From contig JAQGBZ010000291.1 in assembly GCA_034687125.1 (NCBI GenBank), forward strand, positions 1-64,000: DNA of 64,000 nucleotides. The letters run 5' to 3'. This document shows, piece by piece, positions 1 through 11,369 of this stretch; positions within the stretch are counted from its first letter, which is position 1, and every line of letters starts with the position of its first letter. Position numbers and translations under genes: made by a program. The stretch is from Neelides folsomi (taxonomy: Eukaryota > Arthropoda > Collembola > Neelipleona > Neelidae). Below the pieces are notes generated by a model. It was given only the letters and a program-made list of their open reading frames with translations, was not told the origin of the DNA and made no database searches.

Positions 1-459
1 ATTTAACATGTATTAAAAAGGATGAGAATAGGAAATAAAAGATGTGAAAATTGAAATTTTTCTCATCAAGAGCTAAATAAAGAGTATCACATTTTGTAAT
101 TTGTACACATCCGCAATTAACTCATTAACCATATTTGGTTTAGTATCCGAATAACTACTATTAATTAAATTTTTTTAAATTCAATTTAAATATAGCTTAA
201 GTAACGATTTAAAATTATGAGATACCCCGTTTTAAATTGCAAACCCACATATGAAAGCTAAATACATATTGCGATAATGCTTTGTTCTTCTGTCGTTGCA
301 TTATTTACATTTAGTTTTAATTTTCATTCTTTCTCAATTTTTTAATTTTATCTTTAAGTTATGTTTTTCATTGTAATCCTATTTACATCTACTTTTAAAT
401 ATAAAATACATAAATACATTTACGTTTCATTATTATTACATAAATACAGAACCTTTACC

Positions 460-621
460 ATGAATAAATTAGAGTTAACAGTAAAAAGTATTCAGAATAG
501 AAACTATATTAGCGACTCGCTCATATCAGATTTGAAGAAACTTTCGGGATTGATTCAAGATAAAAAAGGGTTATGGGAAACTTTAGATTCCGTATTGTAT
601 GATGCATTCAATAAAAAATAA
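460..621 (+). CDS. hypothetical small ORF (53 aa)
   Basis: I do not recognise this protein. From the ATG at 460 it runs 53 codons to TAA, starting MNKLELTV and ending DAFNKK. It is charged and helix-like, without membrane segment or signal peptide. The open frame extends upstream to 361, but that part is hydrophobic low-complexity sequence typical of translated AT-rich DNA. It could be a short gene, a terminal exon of a gene beginning before the window, or a chance ORF. No neighbour supports any of these. Confidence 0.15.
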   Translation: MNKLELTVKSIQNRNYISDSLISDLKKLSGLIQDKKGLWETLDSVLYDAFNKK

Positions 622-1594
622 TTTCATTGAATATTTTAAAAAGAAAATACATAGATTAATTCAAAATATAAATCTATAAGTAAATTTTTTTAAATTGCTG
701 TACTCTCCTTTTAACATTTCAATATAACGCATCAGAATTAAAAAAGATTCTGAATCTCTAGAAACGATTATAATAAAATTATTTTCCGAATCACACCCTT
801 ATAGCTTGATAAATCCCAATAGGTGCTATCTGATGCTTGATGGCCATAAATATGGGAATTGTAACTGAAGTGCCCTAATGTGATATTCATTCGAAACTTG
901 TCCTATGAAATTGACAAAAAATTAAAAGTATTATAAAATTATAATGATGAGGGTTTCTAGTCAATTTTACATACAATTATAAATGACCTGTACATTTAAT
1001 GATTATTAATAAAAATCATATAACGAAATACATTAAAGTATTATAAATAAAAGTATTATCCAACTGTTGAAAATTATTTTTTTTCATAAACTTATATAAC
1101 GTATTATATAATATTATATATATATGTATATATAATAAAATATACTTATTATATAACTAACATACTAAAATTTTGCATTGAAATGTTTCATATCAGATTT
1201 AGAATTTCATTAAACTTTGTAAGTGGATGTAAATATTTTAAAGGTAAATACTTTAATTATTTCATATTTGTATTTTCTTCTTGGAGTCATTTGTTTTCCT
1301 TTTATCTTGACTCGGTGATTTTGTGAGATAATTAGTTAAAAGGGATGGCTGAAGGGGATTAGAAAGACGGAGTGAAGGGCCGAGATTGACACTCAATTCA
1401 CGACTCGCCCAAATTTCATTTCCTCTTCGAGGAAGCTTCCCAAATGAAAAGTTTCCTCTTTGTTAACAAACAACTCACTTTATAAATCATTTCCCAACCT
1501 CGTCTTTCCTCTCTTCATTTCCACACAAATCCAAATATTTACATTTTATTCTTAAATCATGTAATACTGGATTTGACAAAATGACCAAATCCAT

Positions 1595-1628
1595 ATAACA
1601 AGATTATTAGTTACAATAATCTTGTTAT
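1595..1628. repeat. short perfect hairpin
   Basis: Two 14-base arms (ATAACAAGATTATT at 1595-1608 and its exact reverse complement at 1615-1628) enclose a 6-base loop. It lies in non-coding AT-rich DNA. No gene or terminator role is evident. Confidence 0.6.
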
Positions 1629-4361
1629 GTGTAATTCTTATTCTAAAGTATCTTGGGAAAAATAACTAAAAGTTGAGTTATATAAAAATAGCTTATGTAT
1701 GTAATATTATATGATTTGGAATACTGCAGCCGTTTGTCGTAAAAGCCGGTGAAATATTCATTAAGTCGTTTGGTTCACGAGGGGTCTCGAACTCCCCTCC
1801 CAGCTCCCACCGTTATCGATCCGAGTTCGGGGGAGAACCCACTTCATTCCCTCGCCTAGTTTAATAAATAAAAGGTCCCCTTCAATTACACACATGGCCC
1901 TCTTCCCCCTTTTAATCTACGCCAAATTCACCGTCTGCCTTCCCAACACAAACCGGAGATTAATGGCAAACTCGTCAGTAAATATTCAACGAAACTGGAT
2001 ATGGAACAGTTTTATGGACATCTTCTACTTGTGACGATCGATGCTGCAGAAGCTGTAATAAAAGCCCTTAAATCTACATTTATTATTTCTTTATATAACA
2101 CAAAAATTTAACTAAGTTTAATAGCCGTTCTTTCTCATTATTCTCTTTTATTAAATTGAAATTATGCTTTAAAATTATAGTTTTGACAACTTCGTATGCA
2201 CACTATCGGATTCTAATCTTTTTTTGAGAAATGCATTCAAATGGCAATGACTGCAAAAAGATGTACAGGTAGGATTTGAATCTTAATTCAGAAATGTTGG
2301 GAAATTGTATTGATAATGAAAATGATTAAAGTTGACAAAATTTCGTATTTCAAATCTCAACTTCACACTGTTGATGAAAATGTTGATGAAAATGTCGAGG
2401 GGCGGGGAATGGAAGTGATAATTTCGTGTTCTCAGCTCTACGAGTCGATAAACGCAGTTTCCAGATTAATTACCTCCCTTGGCTCGAGCACAAAACCTCA
2501 AGTTCGGATCACGCCTCTTTTCTCTATATAACACGTCTTGGTCCTTAAACTCCCAAACATGAGGACTTTGCAATTTCCGTCATTGTCGTTATGCATAAAA
2601 CAACATAAAACTAACACTCACAGTATCACCATCAGCTATACTTAAATACATGCAAATTCCATTCATATCATAAATATCCGAAATTTATTTAATTTCTTAT
2701 ATAACAATTTACGATTAATCGCACACACTTACCATAAGAGGTTTGATAAAACTCTCTAGATTTATTATAAGCATAATTGTTCATTGTTTTTTAAATGTGT
2801 TGAATATAATAATAATGTGGGTTTATAAGAACTGTTAGAAGATGAAGCAGAATGCATGGAGTTTTAATGTTGAGCATCAAGGGAGATTTAATGGAGGAGA
2901 TTTGAGGGGGGTTTGAGTTTCGGGATCGTGTGGAGTTTTGCCTGGAGCTGTCGAATTCATCCTCTTGGTTCGCCATGCGGGGAACCTTCGGGGAGACTCA
3001 TTTCCTCTTTCCCCGATCCATCCTGCTGGGCACGGGCCCCGGCCGAGGGGGCCAACGAAACCCTCAGACCCACCCTACCCCACTCAACTTCCAACTCCCT
3101 CACCAACAACGTCGGACAACACCTCGCTCCCACAAAATATCAAAAACCAAATAATCCCCACATCAAATCTACAATACTTAAAGTAAGTTCATCAATTTAC
3201 TAATTCTAATATTTACTAATCGTAATAATAACAATCAAACATTGTTCATAAGCTATTTAGCAATTCAAGAATATTTTATAATCTTGATTTCATTAGAATT
3301 TATTGAATGACTCAAGGCTCAATTGAATGAATTGAACCTTATTGAATTTATTCAAATTGGAACCAAAACATTCTTTAATTAAACAGAGTGTAAATAATTA
3401 ATGTGTAAAGGAAAGTTTATTTAATTGTGTAATATTGGAAGATCTTGTGAGTATTTGGACAATTCTTGATTTAATAGAATAAAGGGAATTTTGTATTCAC
3501 CTTTAATAGACTTTCCATGTGGCCCTTTTCCCAAGGATGTCTTCGCAATGGGGAGAGCCGAGGGAATTTTTTACATGGGAAATCTCCTATGCGGGGAACC
3601 CGGGGAAGAAGAAGAGAAAAAGGGAATTGAAAAAAGAAAGATAAGACCAGGGATTTGGGTCGGAGGATCCGAAACAGAGGGATTTTTGGAGATGTTTCGG
3701 GGGCGAAATGAATAAACGCCCGGGTGATTCTTCATCTCATTTCCCATTCTGTTCTTGCGATGTTGGGGAGTGTCGGGTTTCAATCGAGTCCATTACCCCA
3801 CTACCCGTCAATTAACCTCCACTTCATGAATCACAATGAAGGAGAATTTGTATGGAAGGAGTCCGGAGCTTAAAAGCCCCATTTTCATTATCTTCGCCCC
3901 TCTCAGAAAATTAGTATTTATGAACAGTCCTTCGCGTAGCAATTTATCAATGCCGATGCGACCTTAGATACTCAGAATACACTTATGCAATCCTTCTTAT
4001 CAAATTATGAATATTAATTCATTATTTCACTTTATTTCTCATTAATCATATTTAATTTACACAGCTGAGATTTTTCATTAAAATATTTTTATAGTAAATA
4101 ATCATAACTTAGTTTTATTAGTTTTCTTCAGTTTTTAATTATTATTTAAATATGCATTTAACGAGACGTTTAAAACTGGTTGAGAGCAATATCAAAGTCA
4201 TTATCGATTTAAAAGAGGGAAATGAAAGCGGATTTGGGCATAAGTGGAGGTTTTGGAGCCTCCGTCAAGTTTATCCGGGCGAGTTGATGGTAAAATCAAT
4301 AAGCGTTTCGGTCCCTCGAGTCTCATCATTTTCCCTTTTTTTCTTCTAGGTGTAGACGGAC

Positions 4362-6377
4362 ATGGGGACGGAACAAGAGTCAGAGGCCGGGCGAGAATTG
4401 GAACTTTTGGTCGGGGACGAAGACCCGGCTTCCAATTTATACACCACGGCCGCGTCGCTATTTGCCAAAGGAGAATTCGTCGATTGTTCAATTGCCTGTT
4501 CCGATGGACAGATACAGGCTCACCGGGTAAACAAACTTTATTGCAACTCACGTCACAATCCATTTATTTCCCAAGAGAATCCAATTGAGTGGTTCAAAAA
4601 ATACCCGGAAATGCCCGGAAAAACATTAAAAAACAATTTTATTTATTTTATTCATTCTGACAATTTTGAACTTTATATTTTAAAAGAATAATTAATTTTA
4701 TTAAATATTTTAAAAATTAAATGATCGGTTTAATTTCAGATTGTACTTTCTGCCGTGAGTCCTTATTTGTACAAAATCCTGAATAGCACACCATGGCCAA
4801 GTCCTTGTGCTCATCCTGTCATCATTCTGAGGGGTTCGACCATGGCAGACGTCCGACTGGCTCTTGAGTTCATTTACAAAGGACGGCTGAAGACCAGCAA
4901 GAAAAAGTTTCCATTTCTTATGGATATCTCCAGAGACTTGGGATGTGTGTCATTGAGGAAAGCCATCGAAAGATCAATTTCTCATTGTGGAGTTCAGATG
5001 TTTAGAAGGATGAGCGAAAAACGAAGTTTGGAGCCTGAAGAACCAACAATTGATAAAGACGAAGGCGAAGTGTCGACAAATTCAGTGGCGAATTCAAATG
5101 TTGAACCCAAAGAAGAAGAAGAGAAAAAAAGTGAACAAGAGACGAAAAAATTAAAATGGGACGAGGTGATCGTGAAGGAAGAGCCGGGAGGTGAAACTTT
5201 TGAATATACGAGCGAAGCACTTGGACTTGTGTCAATGGAAGACGAAGAGTTGTCGGAGGGAGAAGAACGAAGCAGGGAGAATATTAATATTGGAACCGCC
5301 ACTGGCCTCATGGTATGTTGAGCAGAAGGAATTCTAATCCTCATTTCCGATTCGGAAATAGAGAAAAATCCCTTTGGGGTTCGTCCTGGTTCGTTCTGTG
5401 GGAGTTGGACGAAAATCATCAGTTTGTTCATTCCAGAACCGAAAGACGATTCTTGAATGAGAATGAAGGAGAGGGAAAACAACGGAGGATTCCGCATAGG
5501 GACAAAATCTGCTTTTTAGTCAAAGGATGAACCCGAAAGGAAATTTATGATCCTTTTGAATGCATTCAACTCATTCAACCAATTCATCCCAATTCATCCC
5601 AATTTCCAAAATCCTACCAAAATCCTTGATTTAATTTGGAGAATCCAAATTAAATTTTGCGATTAATTTATTGATTGGTTAATTTAAATTTTAATTGGAA
5701 TTAATTTAAAATAATGAACTAAATTTTATTGATTTTTAGGGTGATATTCGTGATGAAAGTGGAGCTGATGAAACTCCTGCAAGTTGTCCTTGGTGTCTTC
5801 AAGTCTTCACCAATCTGAGTCTCCTCCAAAGACACATTAAAACTCATGTTGGAAGTTATAAACCATTTACCTGCGAGTACTGCCATGTAAAACACAACAC
5901 GATAAAAATGAAACTTTAAATATTAAAATTTTAAATTCCATTTAATTATTATTATATTTTTACTCATATAACTCTTTATCTCATTTCAAATATCTAGAGT
6001 TTAGCTCAATTTTTATGTCTAATGTCTTATATACTTTTCAGAATACTTTTGCCAGATCTGCTCATTTAAAACGTCATCTTCGAACACATACAGGAGAAAA
6101 GCCATATCAATGCACAATTTGCCTTCGTCCCTTTGCCCGACAAGACAAATTGAAAGTTCATCTCGAACGACATCTCCACAATTCTGTAAAGGAAGACAAC
6201 CGGCTTGAAGAAAATCGTTTGGATGGAGTGGAAGAACCCAATTCAATTCATCCAACAATGATAAATGCCAATTCAATTCACAACTCCTTTAATTTAAATC
6301 AAATCTACGGAGGGCAACAAAGACTTAATTTGAATAATGTTAATAATCTTAACATGAAACCGAATAATGCAATGTAG
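4362..6377 (+). CDS. BTB/POZ C2H2 zinc-finger transcription factor (406 aa)
   Basis: Exons 4362-4526, 4740-5312, 5740-5886 and 6042-6377; all three introns are phase 0 with GT/AG borders. The start is fixed by an in-frame TAG at 4353, three codons upstream, just after a 5' UTR acceptor (AG 4348-4349). Residues about 33-130 form a BTB domain ([14 protein letters not shown], then [13 protein letters not shown] split by intron 1, then LEFIYKGRL). Residues about 145-245 are acidic, rich in Glu and Lys, and include VKEEP, which fits a SUMO-acceptor consensus. Three C2H2 fingers follow: 262-282, 291-311 (split by intron 3) and 319-339, the last two joined by the classical TGEKPY linker. The family consists of nuclear, BTB-dimerising, DNA-binding regulators, often repressors. 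The tail is Asn-rich. Orthology to a named insect factor (tramtrack, chinmo and similar) cannot be decided by eye. Confidence 0.9.
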
Positions 6378-6996
6378 TACATATTAGGTAAGATATTACA
6401 ATATAGGTAAATAAATATATTTACAAATATAATATTTACGACTTATAGTTCAAAGATTCGCAAGGTTCTTATAGGCTCGTTTTTTTATAAGTTTAGATTT
6501 CGTGTATTTTTGATTACGTTAAAATGGAATACGTTTATTTAAGATTTAATTGTTGTTTAAAATTCAATCAATGTTTCTTTTACGATAAATTAAGAAAAAT
6601 TTACATTAGGGTTAATTTATCTCTAATCAATTGAATTTATAATTAAATTAGGTGTGATGTCCCTCCTCTTCTGTAACGTTAACTTACGATGTTAACTTAA
6701 GAATTTATATCGGAAGTTGTGAAATAAAAATGGAATTGAAATTCTTTCAGACTTTTACTTTCACTGTTTAATCATTTGAAATCGTTTGCTACATTATTTA
6801 ATACAAATATTATCTGTATTTGAATATCAGTAACTTTTTGTGTTTTTTATATAAATAAATTTATATAATTTTATCTGCAATCCTCTAAAAAGCTATATTG
6901 AGTTTTGTACAAACTTTCTAACTAACTTTTTAAAATTAAAACATTTCTTCATGAATATATTTTAATACAATATTATCCAATATGTTAAAATACTTT
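6378..6996. other. convergent 3' intergenic region
   Basis: This gap lies between the stop of the plus-strand BTB zinc-finger gene and the stop of the minus-strand GPCR gene, so it should hold both 3' UTRs. A canonical AATAAA for the plus-strand transcript is at 6723-6728, about 350 nt after the stop. I see no ORF or RNA gene in it. Confidence 0.5.
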
Positions 6997-8622
6997 TTAT
7001 GCTGCTGGAATTGGCTTAACATAATTTATAATTGTTGATGAAACTTCTGGATGAACTTTTCGTTCTGTGAAAAATCCAACGAGATTTGAAAAAAGCGCCG
7101 GCTCAAGGAAGAAATGGAGCAGAGGAATTAAAGCTGAACTCGAATGCATCAACCAATAAACTCCTTTGGATAAGTCGGCTGGAAAAGCTTCTTGGATAAA
7201 ACCACCGACCTATTTGTTAAATTAAAATTAAAATACTAGATAATTAAGATAAATTAATAGATCAGAACGGAGCGCTGGTCAGAAAATAATAGAATGCATT
7301 TTATGAAGGTATCTAAAATCATCGTTATTTAATTGATGTAGTAAAAGCAATAAATTTAAAAATTCACCCCAAAATAAATGAAGAATGGAGATCTGGAAGT
7401 TATGAAAATTCCAAGAAGAAAAGCCACAAAGGGAAGTCTCGCTTTCGCCTTTGCTTCCTCCCGCTCCACGATGTTCATCGTCCGAGCGACGAAAGACGCC
7501 GTAAGAACGTGTTTCAAAAATGGCGAATCTAATACCCGGGAATTTGAAATTGCCGATACATCCCTAGATGGATCTTCCCTTGGTGTCATTTTCTTCACAT
7601 TGTAAATCCCCATAAGAGCTCCAAAAGCTCCGATAATTGTAGGGACGTAAAAGCCGAGCAAACCAACATAAAACGCGAAGAATCCATTGTTGTAAATCCC
7701 ATACCCGCAGGTTCCAACTTTGTATTGGGAATTAAGACGATCGTAAAGAAACGGCGGGGCCCAAATCAAATTCGTCATTAGCCATAATGAACAAATGACC
7801 CGAAAATCCCAACAAGCCTTTTCCTCATTGTGCGGAAAGGGAGAAGTTAAAGATAAAAAATTCAACCTAAAGGCAATAATTCAATAATTTAGAAGAAATC
7901 AAAATCATTATTAATTTTATTATTATTAATTATGAAAAAATTTTATTCAACATTCTCAAAAATCAATTAATTCGGAAAGATTTGCTTCTGTAAAATTTAA
8001 CTTTTATTTTAATAATTTAATTTAATAAATTCTTACATAATGGCTGCGAATGAAAAAGAAGATAAAATAATGAGGAAGAAATCCACGTAGACCCAAAGAC
8101 CACAAACATGCCGACTGAATGGCGAATAACCCAAAACGACCAAAGTTCCCATGAATGGAACAACACACAAAGCAGTGAGACCATCAACAGCACCTAAAAT
8201 ATTTTTAATTAATTTTAATTAAAATTAATCAAATAAAAACTTAATAGATAGCTGGGTTATTTGTAATTATAAAAAATACTAAATGAATAAAATTCATCAA
8301 AATGCAAAAAAGCAACATCCAAATGAAAATTCTTACATAAATTGAGAATATAAAAATCCCATGGATCTCTTTTTTTCTCTTTCCACGATCCAACAATTGC
8401 CAAGGCCAGGAGGAAATTTCCCAAAAGAGCCACAAATGCTAAGGACGAGGCGCCAACCAAAATCGCTACGTTGACTCCCGTAGCTTCAAAATGAATATCT
8501 TTGTAATAATTGGTGTGATTGACCAATTCATGTGGAGGGTCAAATGGAGAAAGAAGGCGGATAATTCCTTTAGGATATTTGGGGACTTTTTGATCAATTT
8601 TATCCAATAATGAAACGTTCAT
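6997..8622 (-). CDS. class A (rhodopsin-type) GPCR, aminergic-like but divergent (384 aa)
   Basis: Exons on the complement: 8622-8337, 8193-8037, 7866-7368 and 7209-6997 (intron phases 1, 2, 0), with clean GT/AG borders and TAA at 6999-6997. Seven membrane segments can be placed: about 50-78, 89-115, 126-150, 167-188, 209-236, 290-313 and 329-352. Conserved class A positions present: G68-N69 (TM1), D99 in LCAVD (TM2), C126 at the top of TM3, D133 seven residues later (the amine-binding Asp 3.32), W176 (TM4), P223 in FYVP (TM5) and P308 (TM6). The N-terminus has two N-glycosylation sequons (N2, N35). Lost positions: D/E-R-Y is replaced by LNF at 149-151, CWxP reads SRSP at 305-308, and NPxxY reads IPLLH at 342-346. 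The third intracellular loop is short, about 50 residues. Layout is nearest to biogenic amine or muscarinic-type receptors. The ligand is unknown, and coupling may be altered. Confidence 0.85.
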
Positions 8623-8839
8623 TTGATAAAAATTTCTTTCCTATTAAGAACTTTGAGGAGCAATTTTCTATAAGATTAGAATCTAAAATTTCTCAAATTT
8701 TGTATTATTTAAAAAATATGATCAACTTAATTTAAATTTTTTGTTGAAAATTAAATTAATTTTTTATCAAATTAACTATAAAATATTTTTGAAAATATTT
8801 TCGATAAAAAAGTAATTTCGGAGTTTTTATAAAATATAA

Positions 8840-8848
8840 GTAAGGAAA
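8840..8848. repeat. left 9-bp target-site duplication of the MITE
   Basis: GTAAGGAAA directly abuts the left inverted-repeat arm and is repeated identically at 9149-9157 on the other side. Confidence 0.8.
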
Positions 8849-9148
8849 ATGAGTGTGAAGTAAGAGCACCAGCACATTCCTAGGTATAGGGAAATACGTG
8901 TATTTCAGAGGTCACGTTTGTATCAATTCGTACTCCTGAAATTTAGAGGATCGAAAGGTCATGTCAAGACCTCTTCACTGACCAGATATTTCATGGGAGG
9001 TTATGGGGCAACCTACTGAAAAAATTTAAAAAAACCGCCAAAATACGATATTTTTACGGTTAATTAATTTTTGATACAAACGTGGTCTCTGAAATACACG
9101 TATTTCCCTATACCTAGGAATGTGCTGGTGCTCTTACTTCACACTCAT
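8849..9148. mobile_element. MITE with long terminal inverted repeats, Mutator-like
   Basis: Left arm 8849-8926 and right arm 9071-9148 are reverse complements over 78 bp, differing only at two adjacent bases. The outer ends read ATGAGTGTGAAGTAAG inward from both sides. The 9-bp sequence GTAAGGAAA directly flanks the element on both sides (8840-8848 and 9149-9157) and is read as the target-site duplication. Total length is 300 bp with no coding capacity. Long TIRs with a 9-bp duplication are typical of MULE (Mutator-like) non-autonomous elements. hAT elements make 8-bp duplications and usually have short TIRs, so they fit less well. The near-identical arms suggest a fairly recent insertion. 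Confidence 0.85.
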
Positions 9149-9157
9149 GTAAGGAAA
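9149..9157. repeat. right 9-bp target-site duplication of the MITE
   Basis: GTAAGGAAA directly abuts the right inverted-repeat arm and matches 8840-8848 exactly. Confidence 0.8.
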
Positions 9158-10143
9158 GGGAAATTGAGATGTCAAGAAAGGAATGGGGAAATATTTGATT
9201 TAACTTTACGTCTCCTTCCAAATGTCGCGTGTCTTTTTAAGGGCCAAAGTCATCAAAACTGTCAATCCTGTCGTAATTCACTTTTACGTTCCCAGGAATT
9301 AAAATGAATAAAAAGGGCATTATGGATGACCTGGGTGGGAATGGTGAATTAATAAAAAGAATCATAAGGAATTAACAATGAATCATAGGGATTAAGAAAA
9401 GAATCTATAAATCGATCCTCGGCTATTAAATCCTTTTATTGACAAGTATCCGATTTACGTTTATGTTTCAATTATTGTTGGCCTTGGCTTTTACTTAATC
9501 AGACTTTGGCTAGTAATTAAAGTATTAATAACAACAATTAAGCTTTACTCAATGTTTGTAATTTTAATTATACAAGTTTAGAAGGAGTTCATGGCTTCAT
9601 TAATAAATTGATGGTAAAGTGAATGGTAATTATTTTATTCATAATTATCGACATTTATACAATTGCATTATATGAGAAATAAATATCTTATAATAAGATT
9701 CATTACAATTAATTATTATTGATCTACATGAAATATTTTTCTTAATTAAAGTTAAGAATTTGTGTTTTAAAGTAACGTTAAAATGCTGCAGTTTTGAGTT
9801 TTTCCACGCTATGAAATTTGCCATTATAATAGCATGTTATGTTTTACAAATATGATGTTGCAATTTTTAATATACTTTCTTACATTATAGTAAATTTGCA
9901 CATACCTACCTATGTGACATTATACGTATAAAAGTATACGACTAAAGGAGGAATAAACATTGAAGGTAAATTATATTCAAATTACATCATTCTACCAAAT
10001 GTGTACAAGTGTTCATATAATGAATATTCATTTATTCATTTTCATATTTCCCTTTTCCCTTTTCCTCTTAAATTCTCAAATAGATCATCAAATTAAAGTG
10101 AACTCATAAATCATTAAACTTGGAATGGCATTTAACCTTTTTA

Positions 10144-10482
10144 ATGGAAAACTTTGAAATTTTTCTTCTTATTTTTTTAGCTTCCCTCATTTTTGTTACC
10201 GTTGGACTTGTCATTGTAAGTTTAATTAAAATAACTAATTACTAAATTAATCAGTAAGTATTTATATAATAAATTATTAATAATTTAATCGTAAATAATT
10301 AAACAAAATATTTTAAGGGTTGCTGGTGTCTTCCACGAGAATATCGCAGAGCTGACCAAGAATCATGGAAGTCGGATCGAAGGAAATCTTTTTCAATTTC
10401 AAGAAAGGAATCGTTTAATGTTACTGTGAGTCCAATTGTAAATAATGAAAAATCAACCGTTTCGACAGACACCAATGTTTAA
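10144..10482 (+). CDS. small single-pass membrane protein (78 aa)
   Basis: Exons 10144-10215 and 10318-10482 (phase 0 intron with GTAAGT donor). The first exon encodes only a start (MENFE) and a hydrophobic helix (residues about 5-24). The second begins GCWCLPREYRR, a Cys-Trp-Cys and basic juxtamembrane stretch, then a Ser/Lys/Arg-rich tail of about 50 residues ending in TDTNV. There is no cleavable signal, so a short N-out, C-in protein with a cytoplasmic tail is the simplest topology. The Cys residues next to the helix could be palmitoylated. The first exon resembles that of the gene at 13321 (MExxEIF, one helix, phase 0 exit), so the two may be paralogues. I do not recognise the family. 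Correct splicing, conserved layout and a clean stop argue for a real gene. Confidence 0.6.
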
Positions 10483-10830
10483 AACAATTAGACACGGGTT
10501 AACTAATTTATTTAAATAGATTATAATTTATAAGATTATTTTTATATTAAAAATTATCCGGTTTAATTATTTTGTTTGGTAATTTATATAAATTATTATA
10601 AATATAAAATATTTCTCAGTATGTATATATGAATTATATGTAATGTATACCATAAAACATGCACATTCATGTTTTTATTAGTAATAAATGTATTAGGTCT
10701 GTAATTAAATGTTATTTGTGTTGTATGTATTTTTATTATAAATAGCACTATGAAAAATTAACCCACAATATTTATTGTAAAATGTAATAAATTTAATTTT
10801 TCTCTTGTTATCAAATAAAATCCTTGCATT

Positions 10831-11369
10831 ATGATTTCATTCATTCATTTAATCCAATCAAAAGAATCCAAATTGAATGTGACAAAAGAAGAATTAGAAG
10901 CTGTAAAAATCTCCAATAAAATTTGTTCTTCGACTCACGATACACAAATGGACTTGACTGAATCACAACCTCCTCCTAAATCTCTACCACCTTCTGGATC
11001 TCAACAAAAATCTCCAAGCGAACAAGAACTAATTAATATCATTAATGGACAAAGTGAAAGACGGCCAGAAAAAACTGCAGTATTATCTTCGGATTAGAAG
11101 AAAGTAAGAATATTGAAAAACTAATCTCTTCATTCATTCCAAAAGTCAAAAAGCACTTCATAACATATGGAAAAATTGGAACAGCTCCTGTTACCAACTC
11201 AACCATCTCAAGATCGATCCGAATCAAATTTGCAATTTCTGAAGTTCAGTCAGAAGTCATATATAACTACATCGAAATAAAAAAATCTTCATCTCCATCA
11301 TATACTATCCGTCCTGCCCTCACTAAATTTCAACAAAGAGAATGGAAAATCAAAATGGGCTATATTTAA
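10831..11369 (+). pseudogene. frameshifted ORF1 relic of a non-LTR retrotransposon
   Basis: The first open frame (10831-11097) is Gln/Ser/Pro-rich and ends SERRPEKTAV before a stop. At the run of six A at 11069-11074 the coding sense moves to the -1 frame, which reads NCSIIFGLEES from 11073 and continues to TAA at 11367-11369. The arrangement RR-x-NxxIFGLEES, then about 30 residues, then a glycine turn (YGKIG), then RSIRIKF and a helix, is the typical core of gag-like ORF1 proteins of jockey/CR1-like non-LTR elements. No endonuclease or reverse transcriptase follows, so this is a dead fragment. One base lost in the A-run explains the break. A base-call error in the homopolymer would look the same. 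Confidence 0.5.

Larger units (their letters stand above)
1..4349. other. gene-poor 5' region with GC-rich islands
   Basis: This stretch holds no gene I can support apart from the weak ORF at 460-621. The background is very AT-rich, but there are distinct GC-rich patches at about 1330-1500, 1720-2030, 2880-3140 and 3500-3900. The patches are open in several frames, have no convincing exon borders and no recognisable protein. The last part (about 4240-4349) leads into an intron with a pyrimidine-rich acceptor (AG at 4348-4349) just before the BTB zinc-finger start codon, so at least the end of the region is 5' leader of that gene. Some islands may be its promoter, untranslated exons or enhancers. 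That is inference from position only. Confidence 0.4.
8623..10143. other. intergenic region containing a MITE
   Basis: The only structured feature is the MITE at 8849-9148. An open frame at 9071-9307 starts inside its right arm and runs into AT-rich DNA, so I do not regard it as a gene. The remainder is AT-rich sequence between the GPCR start on the minus strand and the first small membrane-protein gene on the plus strand. It should carry the promoters of both. Confidence 0.5.

Noticed and set aside
4201-4588. ORFs on both strands overlapping the BTB zinc-finger first exon
   Set aside because: They are in other frames or antisense to a well-supported coding exon, and their readings have no domain.
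8849-9148. hAT-type assignment of the MITE
   Set aside because: An 8-bp duplication can be read only by ignoring one matching base, and 78-bp arms are longer than usual for hAT; the 9-bp duplication fits MULE better.
9071-9307. 78-codon ORF starting in the right MITE arm
   Set aside because: Its start and first third lie inside the inverted repeat, and the rest has no coding signature.
11065-11080. Programmed -1 frameshift at the A-run in the ORF1 relic
   Set aside because: The codon phase of the run does not fit the X XXY YYZ slippery pattern in the zero frame, and the element is truncated; a simple deletion is likelier.
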